Source: Hygrocybe punicea
Taxonomy: Eukaryota; Basidiomycota; Agaricomycetes; Agaricales; Hygrophoraceae
Assembly: GCA_963556145.1 (NCBI GenBank)
Contig: OY744463.1
Span: 3,968,001-4,032,000, forward strand
Length of the DNA stretch: 64,000 nt
Reading direction: 5' to 3'
Part shown: piece by piece, positions 17,274 through 30,636 of the stretch
Layout: each line of letters starts with the position of its first letter
Position numbering within the stretch: the first letter of the stretch is position 1
The notes under the pieces: model-generated
What the model was told of the DNA's origin: nothing
The model's database searches: none
What the model saw: the letters and a program-made list of their open reading frames with translations, nothing else
Position numbers and translations under genes: made by a program

Positions 17274-20200
17274 TTAAAATTGTGCATACACAAATAGTAC
17301 AGCATTATTACCATTTCGTGACAATAAATCCATGTTGGAGAAGTTATCCATGTTTCCTTCATTAATACAAATTGATTTTGTTAACATGCCATCATGAAAC
17401 CATACCATACCATTAACAAATAAGCGAACAGTAAAATGTGCATGACCAAAGTACACAATTCCTCTCAGTGTATAGGTGGTGAATATCTCATCAATTGACA
17501 TGTTTATAATTCGACTCACTATTAAATTTTCAATAGAGTCAATTGTAAACATGATCAGAGGAGGAATTTTATTGAATGTAATAAATTTTATAGCCTCTCC
17601 CTGACACAATTGACATTTATGTCGTTGTCTATTGACTATGATTTGAGCAAGATATGCTGAGATTGTTCCAGAAAATGAATATGGACAATGAAAAGTAGCA
17701 TCACATCTATCATTTTCCAGAAGGATTATGTTTTCACAATTTATACATTTAAGATAAGATGAAGTCATTGCTTTATTTGGCTTCATTATATAATGAGCTA
17801 AATCACTTATGGCAATACCAATTTGACCATAAGGAAATATTTCGGGTTTATCTTGATGCAATAAATGTCTGATTGTATTTCTAACTGTTTCTAAATCTGT
17901 TGTGTTATTCTTTGATCGTTTGAATCCTAAGCTCAAAATCTGTAATATTTCATTGATGCTGTTGAATCTTTTTTTCCAACTTGATGCATTGTCATTCCAT
18001 ATTGCTAGTAATATTGTAAAGAGTGAATCATAAGCACAGCTCCAATCTTGCACATCCCATATAAACCCTTTTGGTTCATTTAATTCAATAGTACTTGTTT
18101 TTTGTCTTTTTTTCACTATGGAAGATGAACTTACAACTTGTTCTAATTTTCGTTTTTTATTTTGCAATACATTGGCTGTGAAATTCTTATGAGCAACAGT
18201 GACTGGAACAGTTCCTTTTGCAGGAACAAAGTTGAGGTTTCTGAAATTTGCCTTTTGATTTTTGTTCATTGGTTTAATTAATTGCCATGGAGAGGGCTGT
18301 GCTGTGTATTGGTTTAGTTGCTCCGTGGCTTTCCATGCAATAGCAGAATGAACATGTTTTGGAACATATGACGTTCCTTTCCATCTTCTAAATTGATCAA
18401 TGATAGAATTTTGTTGATCTCCATTAATATGGCTTGGTAAAAGTCCTTGATATTTGAGTTTGGTTATTTCATCTAAAATTTCTAATTCTCTGAATTCTTG
18501 TCTTAGATATCCAGAAGCACCACCAGTAATTACCTTAGGATCAAAGCCTTGAACAATGATGGTTCCTGCAGCCGTTGCACTTCTAGATAAGCAAGTATAA
18601 TAAGATTGGTGGTTTCTACAACTACTGAGATCAACTACATTGTTAGGACAGGTACGCCCTGGACATGCATAATCAGTCATGGCAAAATTAGGGAGTACCA
18701 ACACTTGTTCTCTTGACAAGGATATCACATCATCATTGGGTAATGAACACATAGTGGAAGTGATATGTTTTGTAATTGGCACCACATTTTCAGGAAGGCC
18801 ATCTATGTATATGTTTTTTGGAGGATTTATTAATCTGACAAATAAAGTGTCCAGTACAATCTGTTGTTCTGGGCCTGTTGCACTCTGCCAACCTACAACA
18901 ACCGCCTCAGCTCCTTTGGTAATGCAGCACTCTGTTGCATCATTGTTTCTCAGCATCACTGGCATGCCTATACATAACTCCAATTTTCCTGGTATATGAT
19001 CCGAGGATGATGCATGTGGTTGGTTCCATAGTAATTTCTGGAGTGAAGGTTCTAATATTCTTGTGTGTTGAACAGGATCTGCAATTGTTGATCCATAATG
19101 AGACTTTCTTTTGTTCTTGAAATTAGTATGATCATTCCATCTGTCTATTGAATAAAATGATGTTAATAGTCTTTTATTCTCAGCAGCAAAACGTTGGACA
19201 CCAAGTTCATTGATTTTGTCTTTTTGTGCATTCAATGCAGTAACAACTGATACATTCCTGAACTTCTTTTGGGCTAATTTTGGATCATTTGGACCTTTTC
19301 CTGCAATAAGAGTACGAAGAAATGCAATATCTTCTTGAGTACATGCTTTGTATCTCATGTTTTCCAATGCCTGTCTCAGTTGGACATCTTCTTTTGACTG
19401 ATTGGTTTGTCTCATATTTTCACGTAATATCACAACCGTTGTAATCTGATGCCAAAGAGCTTTGCCTATGGCAGCTTCCTGATTTGCTATAGTTTGACTG
19501 GAATTGATTTGGACTCCAATGGATCCAGAATACAAAGGAGCACCACTCATAGCTGGTGGAAGTTGAGCAAAATCCCCAGCAAATATCATATTAATGCCAC
19601 CAAAGGGTTCATCATAAATGGCACGTGCTTTTGCACATTGAGCACTGATTTTATACATATCTCTGCAGGATAACATTGATACTTCATCAATGAAAATGTA
19701 ATCCACACTATCAAGATTGGCACGGACTTGTGCAAGGGAACGAGATGATCCTCTGTGATTAATTCCAAGAATGGAGTGATATGTAGATCCATTTACAAGG
19801 GCAGCAGTACCACCAGTTGGAGCAAGAACCAAAAACCGATGACTCTGATTGTGTTTACCAAAAAAACAAATCAATGCTTTGATTACTTGTGATTTTCCCG
19901 TGCCTGCCATACCACCAAGATACATGCGTAGCTTCTCTGAACTGTTAATCAAGGTAGAGTGATTGGCAATGATATGAAATGCTCTTTTTTGGTCTGTATT
20001 CAACTTGAAATCATTGATAGTTATATCAATTAGATGAAGATCAGCTTTGTTGGCAGGAATAAACATGTGGTGGATGTATGCTGCATCGACTATTTTTACA
20101 TTATTATATTGAAAATTTGACAATTTAGTTATGGTCCCTGTCTTTGATGGCAAATTTTTATTTCGTTCTTCAATGATTTCCTTTTTCTTGGCAAGGACCG

Positions 20201-23200
20201 TGGCTCTCCATAATTTTGCTGATTGTGTTACAAAGGGTTCTACAGGTATTAATGGTCCTATATCTGGGATACCATCAATACAGTTATCAAGCCATCCTGC
20301 CCTTTTCATGGTTCTTTCAGCTATTAGCATTTCATCCTTTCTTTTTTTTCCCTTATAACCAAGTGTCACAAGTAATTCTGTGTCTGTATTTTCATCAAGA
20401 GTATTGTTGAAATCATCTCAGTTACATGCTAGTTCAGCATTGTGCATGTCATCCATTTCATCAAAATTGTTTGAAGTAGCCCATGAATATTTGATATCTT
20501 CAGTATTATTCTTTTGACGTTTAGCAGAGAAATCATCTCTTGCATCAAGACACTCATATCGCAGACCAAAGTATTTCATGATTTCAAGCTGTCTTTTAGA
20601 AAACTTATAATTTGTGAAAGCATTGTCCCATGTTTGTAATTTATTTTTGAGTTCTTTGCCATTTCTCCATGGCTTGAAAAAAGTTAACATTGTACAACAA
20701 TAATATTCTCGATCACCACAGTCAGCCCTTGGTAAATTGTTTGGAATGAAATTAGGAACTATGAAGGGATCATTTCCTTTCATTTTTGCATGGTGGGTCA
20801 GATATTGTGCATGATTGCATTGCAAAGTATAATCTTTTTTATTTTTCGTCGATATATCCATTTCTATTTCACCAACTTCATCTGATTCATCACCTATGTC
20901 TGTGCTTGTATTATCATTCTTGTTCTTTTTATTTAAGCTGTCAGGCTTCTGAATTTCATTGATTTGCATGAACATATCATCATCACTAACCTCAGACAAG
21001 CTATCATCATCAGAATAGTCAATATTGGTATGTTCAATAAAGGTGTCAGACACATCATCAAATTCTACCTCATCAAAAAGTTGGCTTTGTGTTGATTCTT
21101 TGCTAGTCATTTGGGTTTTTCTTTTTGTACCACTTTTATTTGGTTCCATAGTGGCAAGACATATCCAGTTATACAGTGATACATTATTATACAAAGTCGG
21201 TCTGAACATATAATCATTTACTTTGGAAAGTCCTATGTATGATCCATTTTGTTTACCAATCACAACTTTTTGAGCGTGATTTTCATCTTCACATGTATTA
21301 GCAATTTCTTCATCAGACCATGCACTGATGACCTCTTTAACATAAGATCTCCAAAAGAATGGTACAAATTTATGACTGGCATAGTGATCAGGATTTCCGA
21401 GCACATATAATGAAGCCATTGGAGCACCAATCTCCATTTTGGAGGTGAGGGAATTGACTATTTGTGTAAATAATTTTCTGACTTTGTTTTTCCTGTTTAA
21501 ATCTCCACCAATCATTTCGGAATTCCTATCAAAAACACTTTTTATTACTTCAAAAATGCTATAGGTTTTCAAAGACATCTTTGTAATATAATCTGTTACA
21601 TATGCAACTATTGCCTTTATAGCAGTACCAGATAACAAACTAGTCACATCAGAATTACATCGCAGCATATAAGTTACTTCAGGTGTTACTGTGTTCATCC
21701 AAGGCTCACCATGCTTGAGGTTGAGAGCACCAGTATTAGGTTCTACAAAGGTTTGGTGAAAGATATCTCTTGGAAATCGTCTTTTACATTCACCTTTAGA
21801 GTTAAGACAGTATGGTTTTCTTTTTCCATCATGTCTGTTATGTAAATTTAATTGCAATAAAAGAGAATCGACAACCTCTGTGAACTTTTGCCACCATGTT
21901 GATCTTTTGTCATGATATTGACAATTAATAGAACATGTATATGAAGGTGGATCTGGGAGAACACATGTTGGAGGTTGATATTCAGGTATTGCCATCATCT
22001 GTTCCATTTTCTGGGATACCTCTTCTTTAGAACCTGTCAAGAATTGTCCTATACACAAACATTCCAAGTACTCTACTAATCTCTTCTGAAAATCAGAATT
22101 TTCATCCATAATTTTGTCACGTATTTCCTGAGGTGTAAGGCATCCCTTTATCCATAGCAGCATGTGAAGATGCAAGGTAAGACGTCCTTGTTCCTCTACC
22201 GTTCCGTAATAACCTGATGTACTTCCATACAGACCAGGATGAGATTCATTTATTCCTAATATGTGTTTGATGAACATTTCAGTAGTAAAGTGAAAGAAGC
22301 GGGCTCCAGCCACTGGATTATTTGCAATTAGGACGTAGCTTAGGATAAAACTTTTCTTTGTTGTCAGCATAATATAGGCATAGTGGGTGATTGATGTCTG
22401 CAGGTGCAAAAGTGATAAACCAAGTTGGCGCACCAATATAGGATATCAGAGACCAAATCTCATTTCGCATGTATTTCTTGTTGGTAATTGAACCTTTTAC
22501 CTGACCAGCTACATGGTCCAAGTCTGAAATAAGCTTATAGCATGCTTTTTCCTCAGGTGTTTCCGGTTTTACTCTATCACCTCTGGACAATCTTTTAGAG
22601 AGATCATCTAAAACAGCAGTATTGATATTCATCAAGCGATCTGCAATATCATTGAAATTATGTTTGTTAGTCAACAAATATCCACCTGTTGTACTGTCTT
22701 TAATCTGTTCCTGATTGAATGCAATCAGTGGAAAATAGGGATCAGTTTGAAATCTTTTGTCATGGTACATCAGGAGGTGTCTTTTGTGCATAATTAAAAC
22801 ATCTTTGTCAACGCTACCAATGCCACCCAAGCCATATGGAAAGAGGCAAGGAAACATCATAGGATATAACTGAGGATTATTGAAGAAGGATTCTGGATTT
22901 CTAGCATGGCTTATGGCAAGAACACCACCATGATCATTTATCAAATGTTTTGTCGCTCTAGCTATTAATGCTTTTGGACTTGTAATATCTAGATTATCAC
23001 CAGTTACCCCACTCACAACAAAAGGACAAGGCCCATCTTCCACACCATCTTCCACTTCATTGTCGAATGCACTAGTAGCTTCCGGTTCCTTATTTGTGTC
23101 TGCTGGTCAATATGCAACCACAACAGGAATTCCATGATCTGGATATTGTTCTAGGTTTTCATAGGAGATGTCTAAATCATAGTAGTCTATGTGGTTCAAT

Positions 23201-25098
23201 TTCAGCCATTCTAAAGCTGCAGAAACCCGCTTCCTGCGAACTAATAAAGGCGTTCGCTCCATGTCTTCTGGAGTTGGTCAGGCAGGACCAGTGAAAATGA
23301 AAGCTAACACTTCATCAAGTTCTTTAACTGTTGGAGGTAATCGTTGATATATCTTTGGTGTTGGATTCTGAAACATGATGGCATTTGCTTTTATTTTATG
23401 CATCCCAGATGACACACGTACAATACATTTGTTGTGACGAACACGAGCAATCAACAGTTGTTCAGCAAATGTCAGATTTCGAAGTTGTGCAGGAATAGTG
23501 CCTATCCAAAGGCCATTTGCTAAAGCATATTTGGGAGTTCTACCTTTGTTCAGGCTGACCACACATTGCTTGCATATCCATTTACATGTGTCATCCAGTA
23601 CTGGACCTTTGATATCCTGTATTGGATCAGAACAATGATATCGTTCCTGTCTTGTGATTCCCATATGTTCTCTGATCAATATCTTCAGATTGACCTTTGT
23701 TGTAGATAATAAAGACATATTTTTCAACAAAACTAATTGACCACACACAGCACAGCCACTTTCCTGGAGGCATTCAGGTGATGAATCTTTACACCAGTTG
23801 CGGATTATTGTTTCCTTCAACTCAATAGATGGCGGAGGAGGAGGAAAGGAATATTTGTCACAATTTGTTTCCTTGTTTTGTTTTACTCCTTGCTCTGGTT
23901 TAGTATAACACTGTTCTTTATGGCAAAAGTGTAATCCGCTTTGCTGTTTTTCCAAATGTGAGGATATCTTGTTGGCCCATTTTATGTATCGCTCTGTACT
24001 CGATTTAACATCATGAATATGGAAAATAGAAACATGCGTTTTACAAGCCGAATATGTATGCTCGGTCAATATGGAAAGTAGATCCTGTCCATGTAACCTT
24101 TGCGTTGTTTTTGACAAATATATCTTATGTATTGTTGCTATTTCTATAATATTCTTCGCTGTCAATTGTGGGAGATATTCATGTAAAGGCATTTGAACGC
24201 ATATATATTCATCGTTATTTCCATACAAAATTCTGGCTGTGTGTTGATCAATATGACTGATGTATTTGAATAATAAGCTAGAATCATGGTTGATATTATT
24301 GAATGGCAGCATAAATGGTTGGAGAAAATTAAAGTTAAATGTTGGCAGTCGTTTACCACCTCCAATGTAGTGGAACCTATTAAAAGACTTTGTATATAAG
24401 CATGTTATCATGTTTCTGAATAAATTCAAATTGAACGTAGTCATGCATGATCTTCTATATGTGATTGCAAATTGTAGTGTGATCCACAGCAAGGTTGCTT
24501 GTGACATAGCAATAGCATTACATCGAAATAAATATAATTTGAAGTCATGTCGTCTCAGGAGACATTGCATGAGTAACGCCTTGATAATCCGACAACGATA
24601 TTGAACAGTGATAGGTTTCATAAAACAATACAAAGCAAAAAGATATTTAGAAGGTAAGTAGTATGATGTGGCATATTCAATAGAATATATCTGTATTTCG
24701 AAAGTGGAATTCTTAACTGTTGTCGAAAAGTGTAATGGATCAAGTTTCAAATTATCTTTTGTTGTCTGATTGAACTTTAGAAGTCGTGAAGCATTTATTT
24801 GTATCGGTATCGCTGAACCGCCCTGATCTGGGGCAAACTCATGTTCTATGAGTTCTTCTTTAAAATCACCCAGTTCTTGGGTAGAGCGCTCATGTCCTAT
24901 GACTTTACCTTGAAATATGTTCGGTTCCTGGACCAAACTCGATACCAAAGGCAAGACGATTGATTCAGCAGAGATGTACGTGAGTTGGCCTGGGCATAGT
25001 TGTGGAAATTGTATTACATTGGCAAGAATGTGTAAAGAAGTGACAAGAAAGCATGTGTAGATGATATTGTCGAGATACATGTGGATTTGTGAGAGCAA
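17274..25098 (-). pseudogene. Helitron Rep / PIF1 helicase / USP-like protease, broken
   Basis: Pieces run 25098-23278 (cysteine-rich N-terminus and start of the DUF6570-like region), 23055-22318 (Rep N part), 22436-20418 (HUH nuclease, Y2 site) and 20369-17274 (PIF1 helicase plus protease-like domain). Against copy 2 the breaks are a TGA at 23278, a CGA-to-TGA at 23107, a deletion of about 20 bases near 22332 shifting the frame, and a TGA at 20418. Intact signatures remain: LHLHMLLWI (HUH), YVTDYITK (two tyrosines), GMAGTGKS (Walker A), IFIDEVSM (Walker B) and SYYTCLSRS. Here the helicase-protease linker is uninterrupted (GFIWDVQDWSCAYDS). This copy therefore shows the ancestral fusion. Confidence 0.85.
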
Positions 25099-25184
25099 GA
25101 GTAAATCTGGTGATATCTATTTAACTTGTTTAGTGGTTCGGATCATGAATCACAACAATTAACATGCCGAGTTTGATCATATGA

Positions 25185-26181
25185 TATCGCTCCATTTGTA
25201 TGGCTCTGAAACTGTATATTGTGCCCGAAGGCTGTGTTTATTCCCATTTGGTTGCTTCCCGTGATGCAATGATTTCGTCATTGCCTATTCTTTACCATTA
25301 GCAAATTAGCAAATTACCAAGATAGCATTGGTCTAGGCTGCAGTGGTGTGTTTTGTATGTGACGTTTGACTGAGATTATAATTAATAATCTACAAGAAAG
25401 AATTTGAGCCTGAACATACATTATATGTTTTAATTGATAACATTTATTGTATTGTCAAATTCTCTCCTTATTTTAGTCATACATCATTCAAAGCAACAGA
25501 TAAATTTGTTTTAATACAAGTACAAAAAATGTTGAATTCAAAGGCGATGGTAGAAGCATGTAGAAAGGAGCATGAAAGAATTTGAGCATAATCGTTGCTG
25601 GATAATGTAATGCAATGTAGGACATTCCATTCTGCCTGGTATTTGGGCAGCAACATTTTTTTTTGAAGTTGTTGTGGCTTGCCGAACAGTTGACGAACGA
25701 ATCGAACACCGTTCGGCAAGTGTTTGGTAAGCCATATAAGCACTATTTATAAACGCCGTTCGGCAAGTGCTTGTTAACCTGTCACAAACATACTGATACA
25801 TGCTACATAGCTAGACAATTGCCACCACAGATGAACTGTAAGGTTAATCTTAGCCTGTCGATTTCATAACTAGCATTCGATCAATGATGCATATAGTCAC
25901 ATAGAATACAGAATATTTGAATCAACTTACCAATCACTAGTGACTGTCATTCTCGGTTGTTTGAATTGGGATATTCTCTTATCTCAGTTCATGCATTAAT
26001 CACAGCAGGGAACCGATCGATTTACGAATATAACAAGAAATACAAATTTCGCGATGGTAAAACCATATGAAGAGGTGCATGAAAGACCCAGTTCCTAAAG
26101 CCACAACCAACCAACATCTGATGGAAGAAACCATTAGTAAAATATGACACAGATCGTATCAACCTATGGACTCACTTTGAA
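25185..26181. other. AT-rich spacer between Helitron copy 1 and gene B1
   Basis: Contains one copy of the CCGTTCGGCAAG foldback repeat (25577-25785). No gene seen elsewhere in this stretch. Confidence 0.5.
25577..25785. repeat. CCGTTCGGCAAG foldback repeat copy
   Basis: The core hairpin is CTTGCCGAAC...CCGTTCGGCAAG at 25678-25720, with a 20-base loop. It is preceded by the conserved phrase ATTTGGGCAGCAACATTTTT. It is the same family as the arrays at 29711 and the palindrome at 55075. Confidence 0.7.
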
Positions 26182-28060
26182 TTACAATCCTGGATCCAAT
26201 TTGGATGAGGACGGCTTAGGGGGTGGCGTCGCGGATTGCACTGGAGCGGCCGAGGTGTGAATTTGCGGCGGGACAATATTGCCCCAATCCATCTCCATAG
26301 GTGAGACGCTTGGCTCTGTCGGGGTTGCTGACGTGTTTCACGAAGACGCACGTATGCCAGGACGCAAAGCTAGACGTAGATGGGAGATATATTAATGTAT
26401 ATAATGACGTGATGCTGAACAAGTTACCTAGAGTTGACAATTTTGTCTTCTTTTTTGCCGGCTTATTGCGATCCTCCATGTCAACATCAAGATCCAATGC
26501 ATGTGCGGCTTTGGCAAGTCTTTGTCTTTCCGTCTCCAAAACACTATCCTCAATTTGGTCACCACCACCTGGAGACGTTTTTGGGCATTCATCAGACATG
26601 AGCTCATCCCGCACCTCACTCTCGGAGTCCTTGGTCTTATCATTCGAATCCAGCAGTCCAGATGTCCTGATATCCTGTTCCGAGGAGTCCAGCGTCACGG
26701 TTTCCAACTTCGACTTTTTGGTCTTCAATTTCTTGGAGACCTTCGGGACTTCAACAATGGCTGTCCATACCTTAATGGATATATTACGTTGGATAATGGA
26801 ACTTACGTTTTCGAAACTTGGAATCATGGTCGTCCACCTCTGTTTTGATTTTCTCCATCTTTATGTCCTCTATGAATGGACATTGTAAATTATAAATCTC
26901 ATATATTGCGTTCAATCACTTACCACCATCGTCCTCTGCGATCTCTGATGCTCTTGTGCACTCTATAGTGATGAAGCTTGGATATTATTAGCAGGGTCAA
27001 AGAAATGTGGCTTACTTGACTTCGGTTTGGGTTTGGGTTTGCCCTTCCCCTTTGTCATCATTTCATCTGGACAGGGCAAAGATCAATGTCATTATATATA
27101 TATAAAGTGGAAAATGGTAATGCAGACCAGTTACATGATCCTTCTTCTTGTCCTCCGAAACCACCTTTGCTTTTCCTTTTCCCTTACCAGATGGGACCGA
27201 ATCCTCTGTAGGTTATATGAAGGTACTGCTAAAATGCAATCTCTGTTGTGGATCCTACCGTTTTTAATGGAGATATCGTGTTCTCTACACCATGTGATGA
27301 CCCGAGGGATAATTGCACGCTTGGTGGCATCGTCCTGTCCATTGAAATTCCATCCGACAACAGTACCATTGTGCCATGACGGAATGGAGTCATCGTATTC
27401 GCCCCAGTCTATCAAAAGCTATATTTAATTTATCTGTTGTGATGCGGATGAACACATACCAAGATCCTCTGGCATTATGTCTGTATTGATCGCACCATGT
27501 TGTATCAACGCTGCAGGGGAATGTTTCTTCACATAATATTCTTTGAGAAGCCACTCATCGAAAACCGTACTGCGCCAATCGCTATTCATCTCCTTTGCCT
27601 CTGTTGCCTTCAGCACCTCATCCCATACTTCATCCATCACGACGTCGGTGTATTTCAGATAACATCGAAGAATATCGGTAGCCTCTTGATCTCGTTTAAC
27701 ATATTCTGGTGAATATTGAGGTGCCTTCTTGTCAGTGATGGCCATTGTTACATATATATACATGTTCATGCGATATATGATGCGTCGTAGTGCTTCCTCA
27801 TATCGAGATGGCAGTTCGCGCCATACTTCACCTCGAGCGGCGACATCGTGAGGATGAGCTTTGATCATATACAGATTGCGTGATAAGACTGGAACGGTAC
27901 CAGAAGTCTTGTATTCCGCTGGTATCTCATCAGGAACCATATATTGAATCTGGAAAATCGCGTGGAGTTCCTGCATCTTCTTTGGCGCGGTATCAGGCCA
28001 GTATTTGAAGGCAGATGGGTTTATGGCAGGGGTGGAGACTTTGATGACAGGAACAGCCAT
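26182..28060 (-). pseudogene. Family B gene, copy 1 (unknown function), late stop
   Basis: Start ATG at 28060. Exon 1 (28060-27460) encodes 200 residues beginning MAVPVIKVSTPAINP, then AFKYWPDTAPKKMQEL. Exon 2 (27408-27259) gives DWGEYDDSIPSWHNGTVVGW. Later small exons are Lys/Pro- and acid-rich (GKGKGKAKV, KPKPKPKS) and look disordered and nuclear. Exon order and phases match copy 2 (41696-43619). In the last exon CGA has become TGA at 26338-26340, about 50 codons before the natural TAA at 26182. The product may be only slightly shortened. No known domain is recognised. Confidence 0.6.
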
Positions 28061-29108
28061 TGGAGGAGCAGAGTTTAATGCTTGGGCAGAATGGAGAGAA
28101 AATTTCGGGTAAGTGGAAAAGGGCAAACCTCGTGTGCCAAATGGAGACATAAATAACAACCGGAATCACCTGATCCAATTTGACAACGTTTTAGGGCACG
28201 TATTCGCCGCGTCGTGGATGACATGCAGAATACAGCCGTACATAGAAGAAAACATACCCAAACATACTTTGCTATCTGTTTTTATTACGGTTTTGCTCAC
28301 GAGACGGATATACAAGGGGTGTTGAACACACCATTATGAAATATATCAGGATGGATACTCAGTCTTAAAGATTTTCCTGTGTTGGTGATATTTTCAGTCT
28401 GACATAAACTGAAGGCTCACACACATCGACAATGTATCTATGTATCGCGGTATTCTCATCTCATATATCTGAACGCAACTGAAAGGTTAGTTGAATTTTT
28501 TTTGGTTCATTCTTTCCAGACTCTCCGTAGCAATTAGTTTCCATCCAACATTAGACAATCTCGATTTTCTTTAATCTATTGGGAATGTAAGGGTTAGTAT
28601 ACTTCTTACTGTTTATTGTTCAAGGAGATTGCAAGTCATGTAGAGTACGATTTGAGTTCTTCTTAATCGTAGTATAGATTGCAATCATTGCTGGACATTG
28701 TCATTCAATGTAGGACAATCCATTCTGTCAGTCTAACATTGGTAGAATATCATTATAGAGGTATTTGAGAGTCAGTGACATCAGATATTAATACTGGGCA
28801 ATGTCTTAAGTCACAGTTTAAGTCACATTAAGTCACGTTAAGTGGAAAGGTGTTTTCCTGATGTTGTACAAATTTAGAATTACACCTATCGAATGTATTT
28901 GGGCGGTTTGATGTCTGTCTGAGTAAATATATCTTCTAAGCAATATCCGACAGATTTTCAGTGAATAAAACTATTGAATGATGATATGTAGTCCAATTGT
29001 CTGAAATATTAGCATTGCACCACTGTGTTCTAAATAGTTGTTTGATACACTTACTTAATTTACATCTTATTACTCGATTGTAAACATATAATATCTTATA
29101 CATATACT
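28061..29108. other. Divergent intergenic region between B1 and E1
   Basis: Holds the putative promoter of B1 (TCACCTGA at 28166) and three AAGTCAC(A/G)-type repeats around 28810-28840. Otherwise nothing is recognised. Confidence 0.4.
28166..28173. promoter_or_regulatory. TCAGGTGA motif upstream of B1
   Basis: Lies 106 bases upstream of the B1 start. It is followed in the gene direction by TTCCGG and a TTATTTATG stretch. A related arrangement precedes A1 and A2. Confidence 0.4.
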
Positions 29109-29451
29109 ATGTTCTTCAACGAAGCTCAACGCCCGAAGTTGCATGAATGCCAACTAAATGACGTCGGAGGAGACCAAATCAATATACGTAAGTTTTATTA
29201 TTTGATATGAATTCAAATTAATATGTTAGTGATTGTAGACCGATCAAATGACCAGTCCGAGGCAAGGCGAGAGAGATGGTTGAGACGGGCCGTGGAACAG
29301 CGTGAGGCGCGTTTCAGATACGAAATCGAACGGTATGGTCTAGAGAATTGTTGTAGGTCGATGGCTAATAATTCAAAACAGGGTTATTTTAGTTGTTGTT
29401 GGTTTTGTGTTAGGGTTTGCATTGGCGATGTGGCGGATGAGGCTAGAGTAA
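29109..29451 (+). CDS. Family E microprotein, copy 1: basic helix plus C-terminal membrane anchor
   Basis: Three exons, 29109-29187, 29239-29332 and 29382-29451, give 80 residues with all junctions in phase. The N-terminus MFFNEAQRPKLHECQLNDVGGDQINI is followed by an Arg/Glu-rich helix (ARRERWLRRAVEQREARF). It ends in a hydrophobic segment (VILVVVGFVLGFALAMW) next to the C-terminus, typical of a tail-anchored membrane protein. Copy 2 at 55632-55976 has identical exon 1 and exon 3 lengths (79 and 70 bases). Conservation of structure in two diverged copies argues for a real gene. Function unknown. Confidence 0.65.
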
Positions 29452-29710
29452 ACGAATAAGAATATCCGATCATCATATGCTTCAGAAATATTTGGCGTTT
29501 ACCAGTATCATAACATGGGTACTAGTTTCAGTCACCTTTATGTGAACCTTACTAAAATACTAAAATTTATCATTACAATTCAAAGCCATCTGGCAACGTT
29601 ATGGTGATAGATAAATCCTCTTCAGGCGTAGAACATTGATGCTGATGTGATTCAGATATCACAAAGGTAGTAGAAAATATGGAATTTAGTTGAACAATTA
29701 CTAAATTTAG

Positions 29711-30445
29711 GCAGCAGCATGTTTGTTACAATTGTTGTGGCTTGCCGAACGGTTGACGAACGAATCAAACGCCGTTCAGCAAGTGTTTGGTAAGCCATAT
29801 AAACACTCAAACATAATCCAGTGCTAGTAGATAATTGTTATATAAGTATTGCTCGGCATGCAGTACAATGGCTTGCTAGACATTGTCATTCAATACAGGA
29901 CAATCCATTCTGGCTGGAATTTGGGCAGCAGCATTTTTGTTACAATTGTTATGGCTTACCGAACGGTTGATGAACGAATCGAACACCGTTCGGCAAGTGT
30001 TTGGTAAGCCATATAAGCACTCAAACATAATCCAGTGCTAGTACACAATTGTTGAATAAGTATTGCTCGGCATGCAGTACAATGGCTTGCTAGACATTGT
30101 CATTCAATATAGGACAATCCATTCTGGCTGGAATTTGGGCAGCAGCATGTTTGTTACAATTGTTATGGCTTACCGAACGGTTGACGAACGAATTGAATGC
30201 CGTTCGGCAAGTGTTTGGTAAGCCATATAAGCACTCAAACATAATCCAGTGCTAGTACACAATTGTTGAATAAGTATTGCTCGGTAGGCAGCACTATGGC
30301 CACATTTGTTGCTGGACATAGAACAGTCCATTCTGTCTCATAGTTGGGAAGCAGCGCTTTCTTCACAATTGTCGTGGCTTGCAGAACAGTCAGTAAACAG
30401 GCCAAACGCCGTGCAATAAGTACATGGTGAGCCACCTAAGCAATA
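29711..30445. repeat. 214-bp tandem array of the CCGTTCGGCAAG foldback repeat
   Basis: Units start with GCAGCAGCAT-like sequence at 29711, 29925, 30139 and 30351, giving periods of 214, 214 and 212. Each carries the hairpin CCGAACGG...CCGTTCGGCAAG; the last unit is the most diverged. Phrases GCTCGGCATGCAGTACAATG and CAATCCATTCTGGCTGG recur in each unit. Confidence 0.85.
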
Positions 30446-30636
30446 TATTGGCAACCATGCTAATCCTTAACCACCACTGTACATGACATCAACACTACCT
30501 TGACTAGGTTGAGCAGTCATAATACGTTGTTGCCTTCGGTACAATTTTCTAGGCTTTCAGGCGATTCATAGGGCACATATCGACGTTGACGAGGTTTACA
30601 GATTACAAAGCGATGATATTTGATGTCACCAGGACA

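Larger units (their letters stand above)
17206..25184 (-). mobile_element. Helitron copy 1 (full length, inactivated)
   Basis: The element is read on the minus strand. Its 3' end is CTAG at 17206-17209, preceded by a short hairpin, and the next flanking base is T, as Helitrons require. The 5' end is placed at TCATATGATC near 25184, where similarity to copy 2 stops. TCAA a few bases further in is an alternative start. Length is about 7.98 kb. It encodes the Rep-helicase protein in several broken pieces. Confidence 0.8.

Noticed and set aside
17096..17362. Minus-strand frame crossing the Helitron 3' end
   Set aside because: Spans the element boundary and the terminal hairpin, so it cannot be a native gene.
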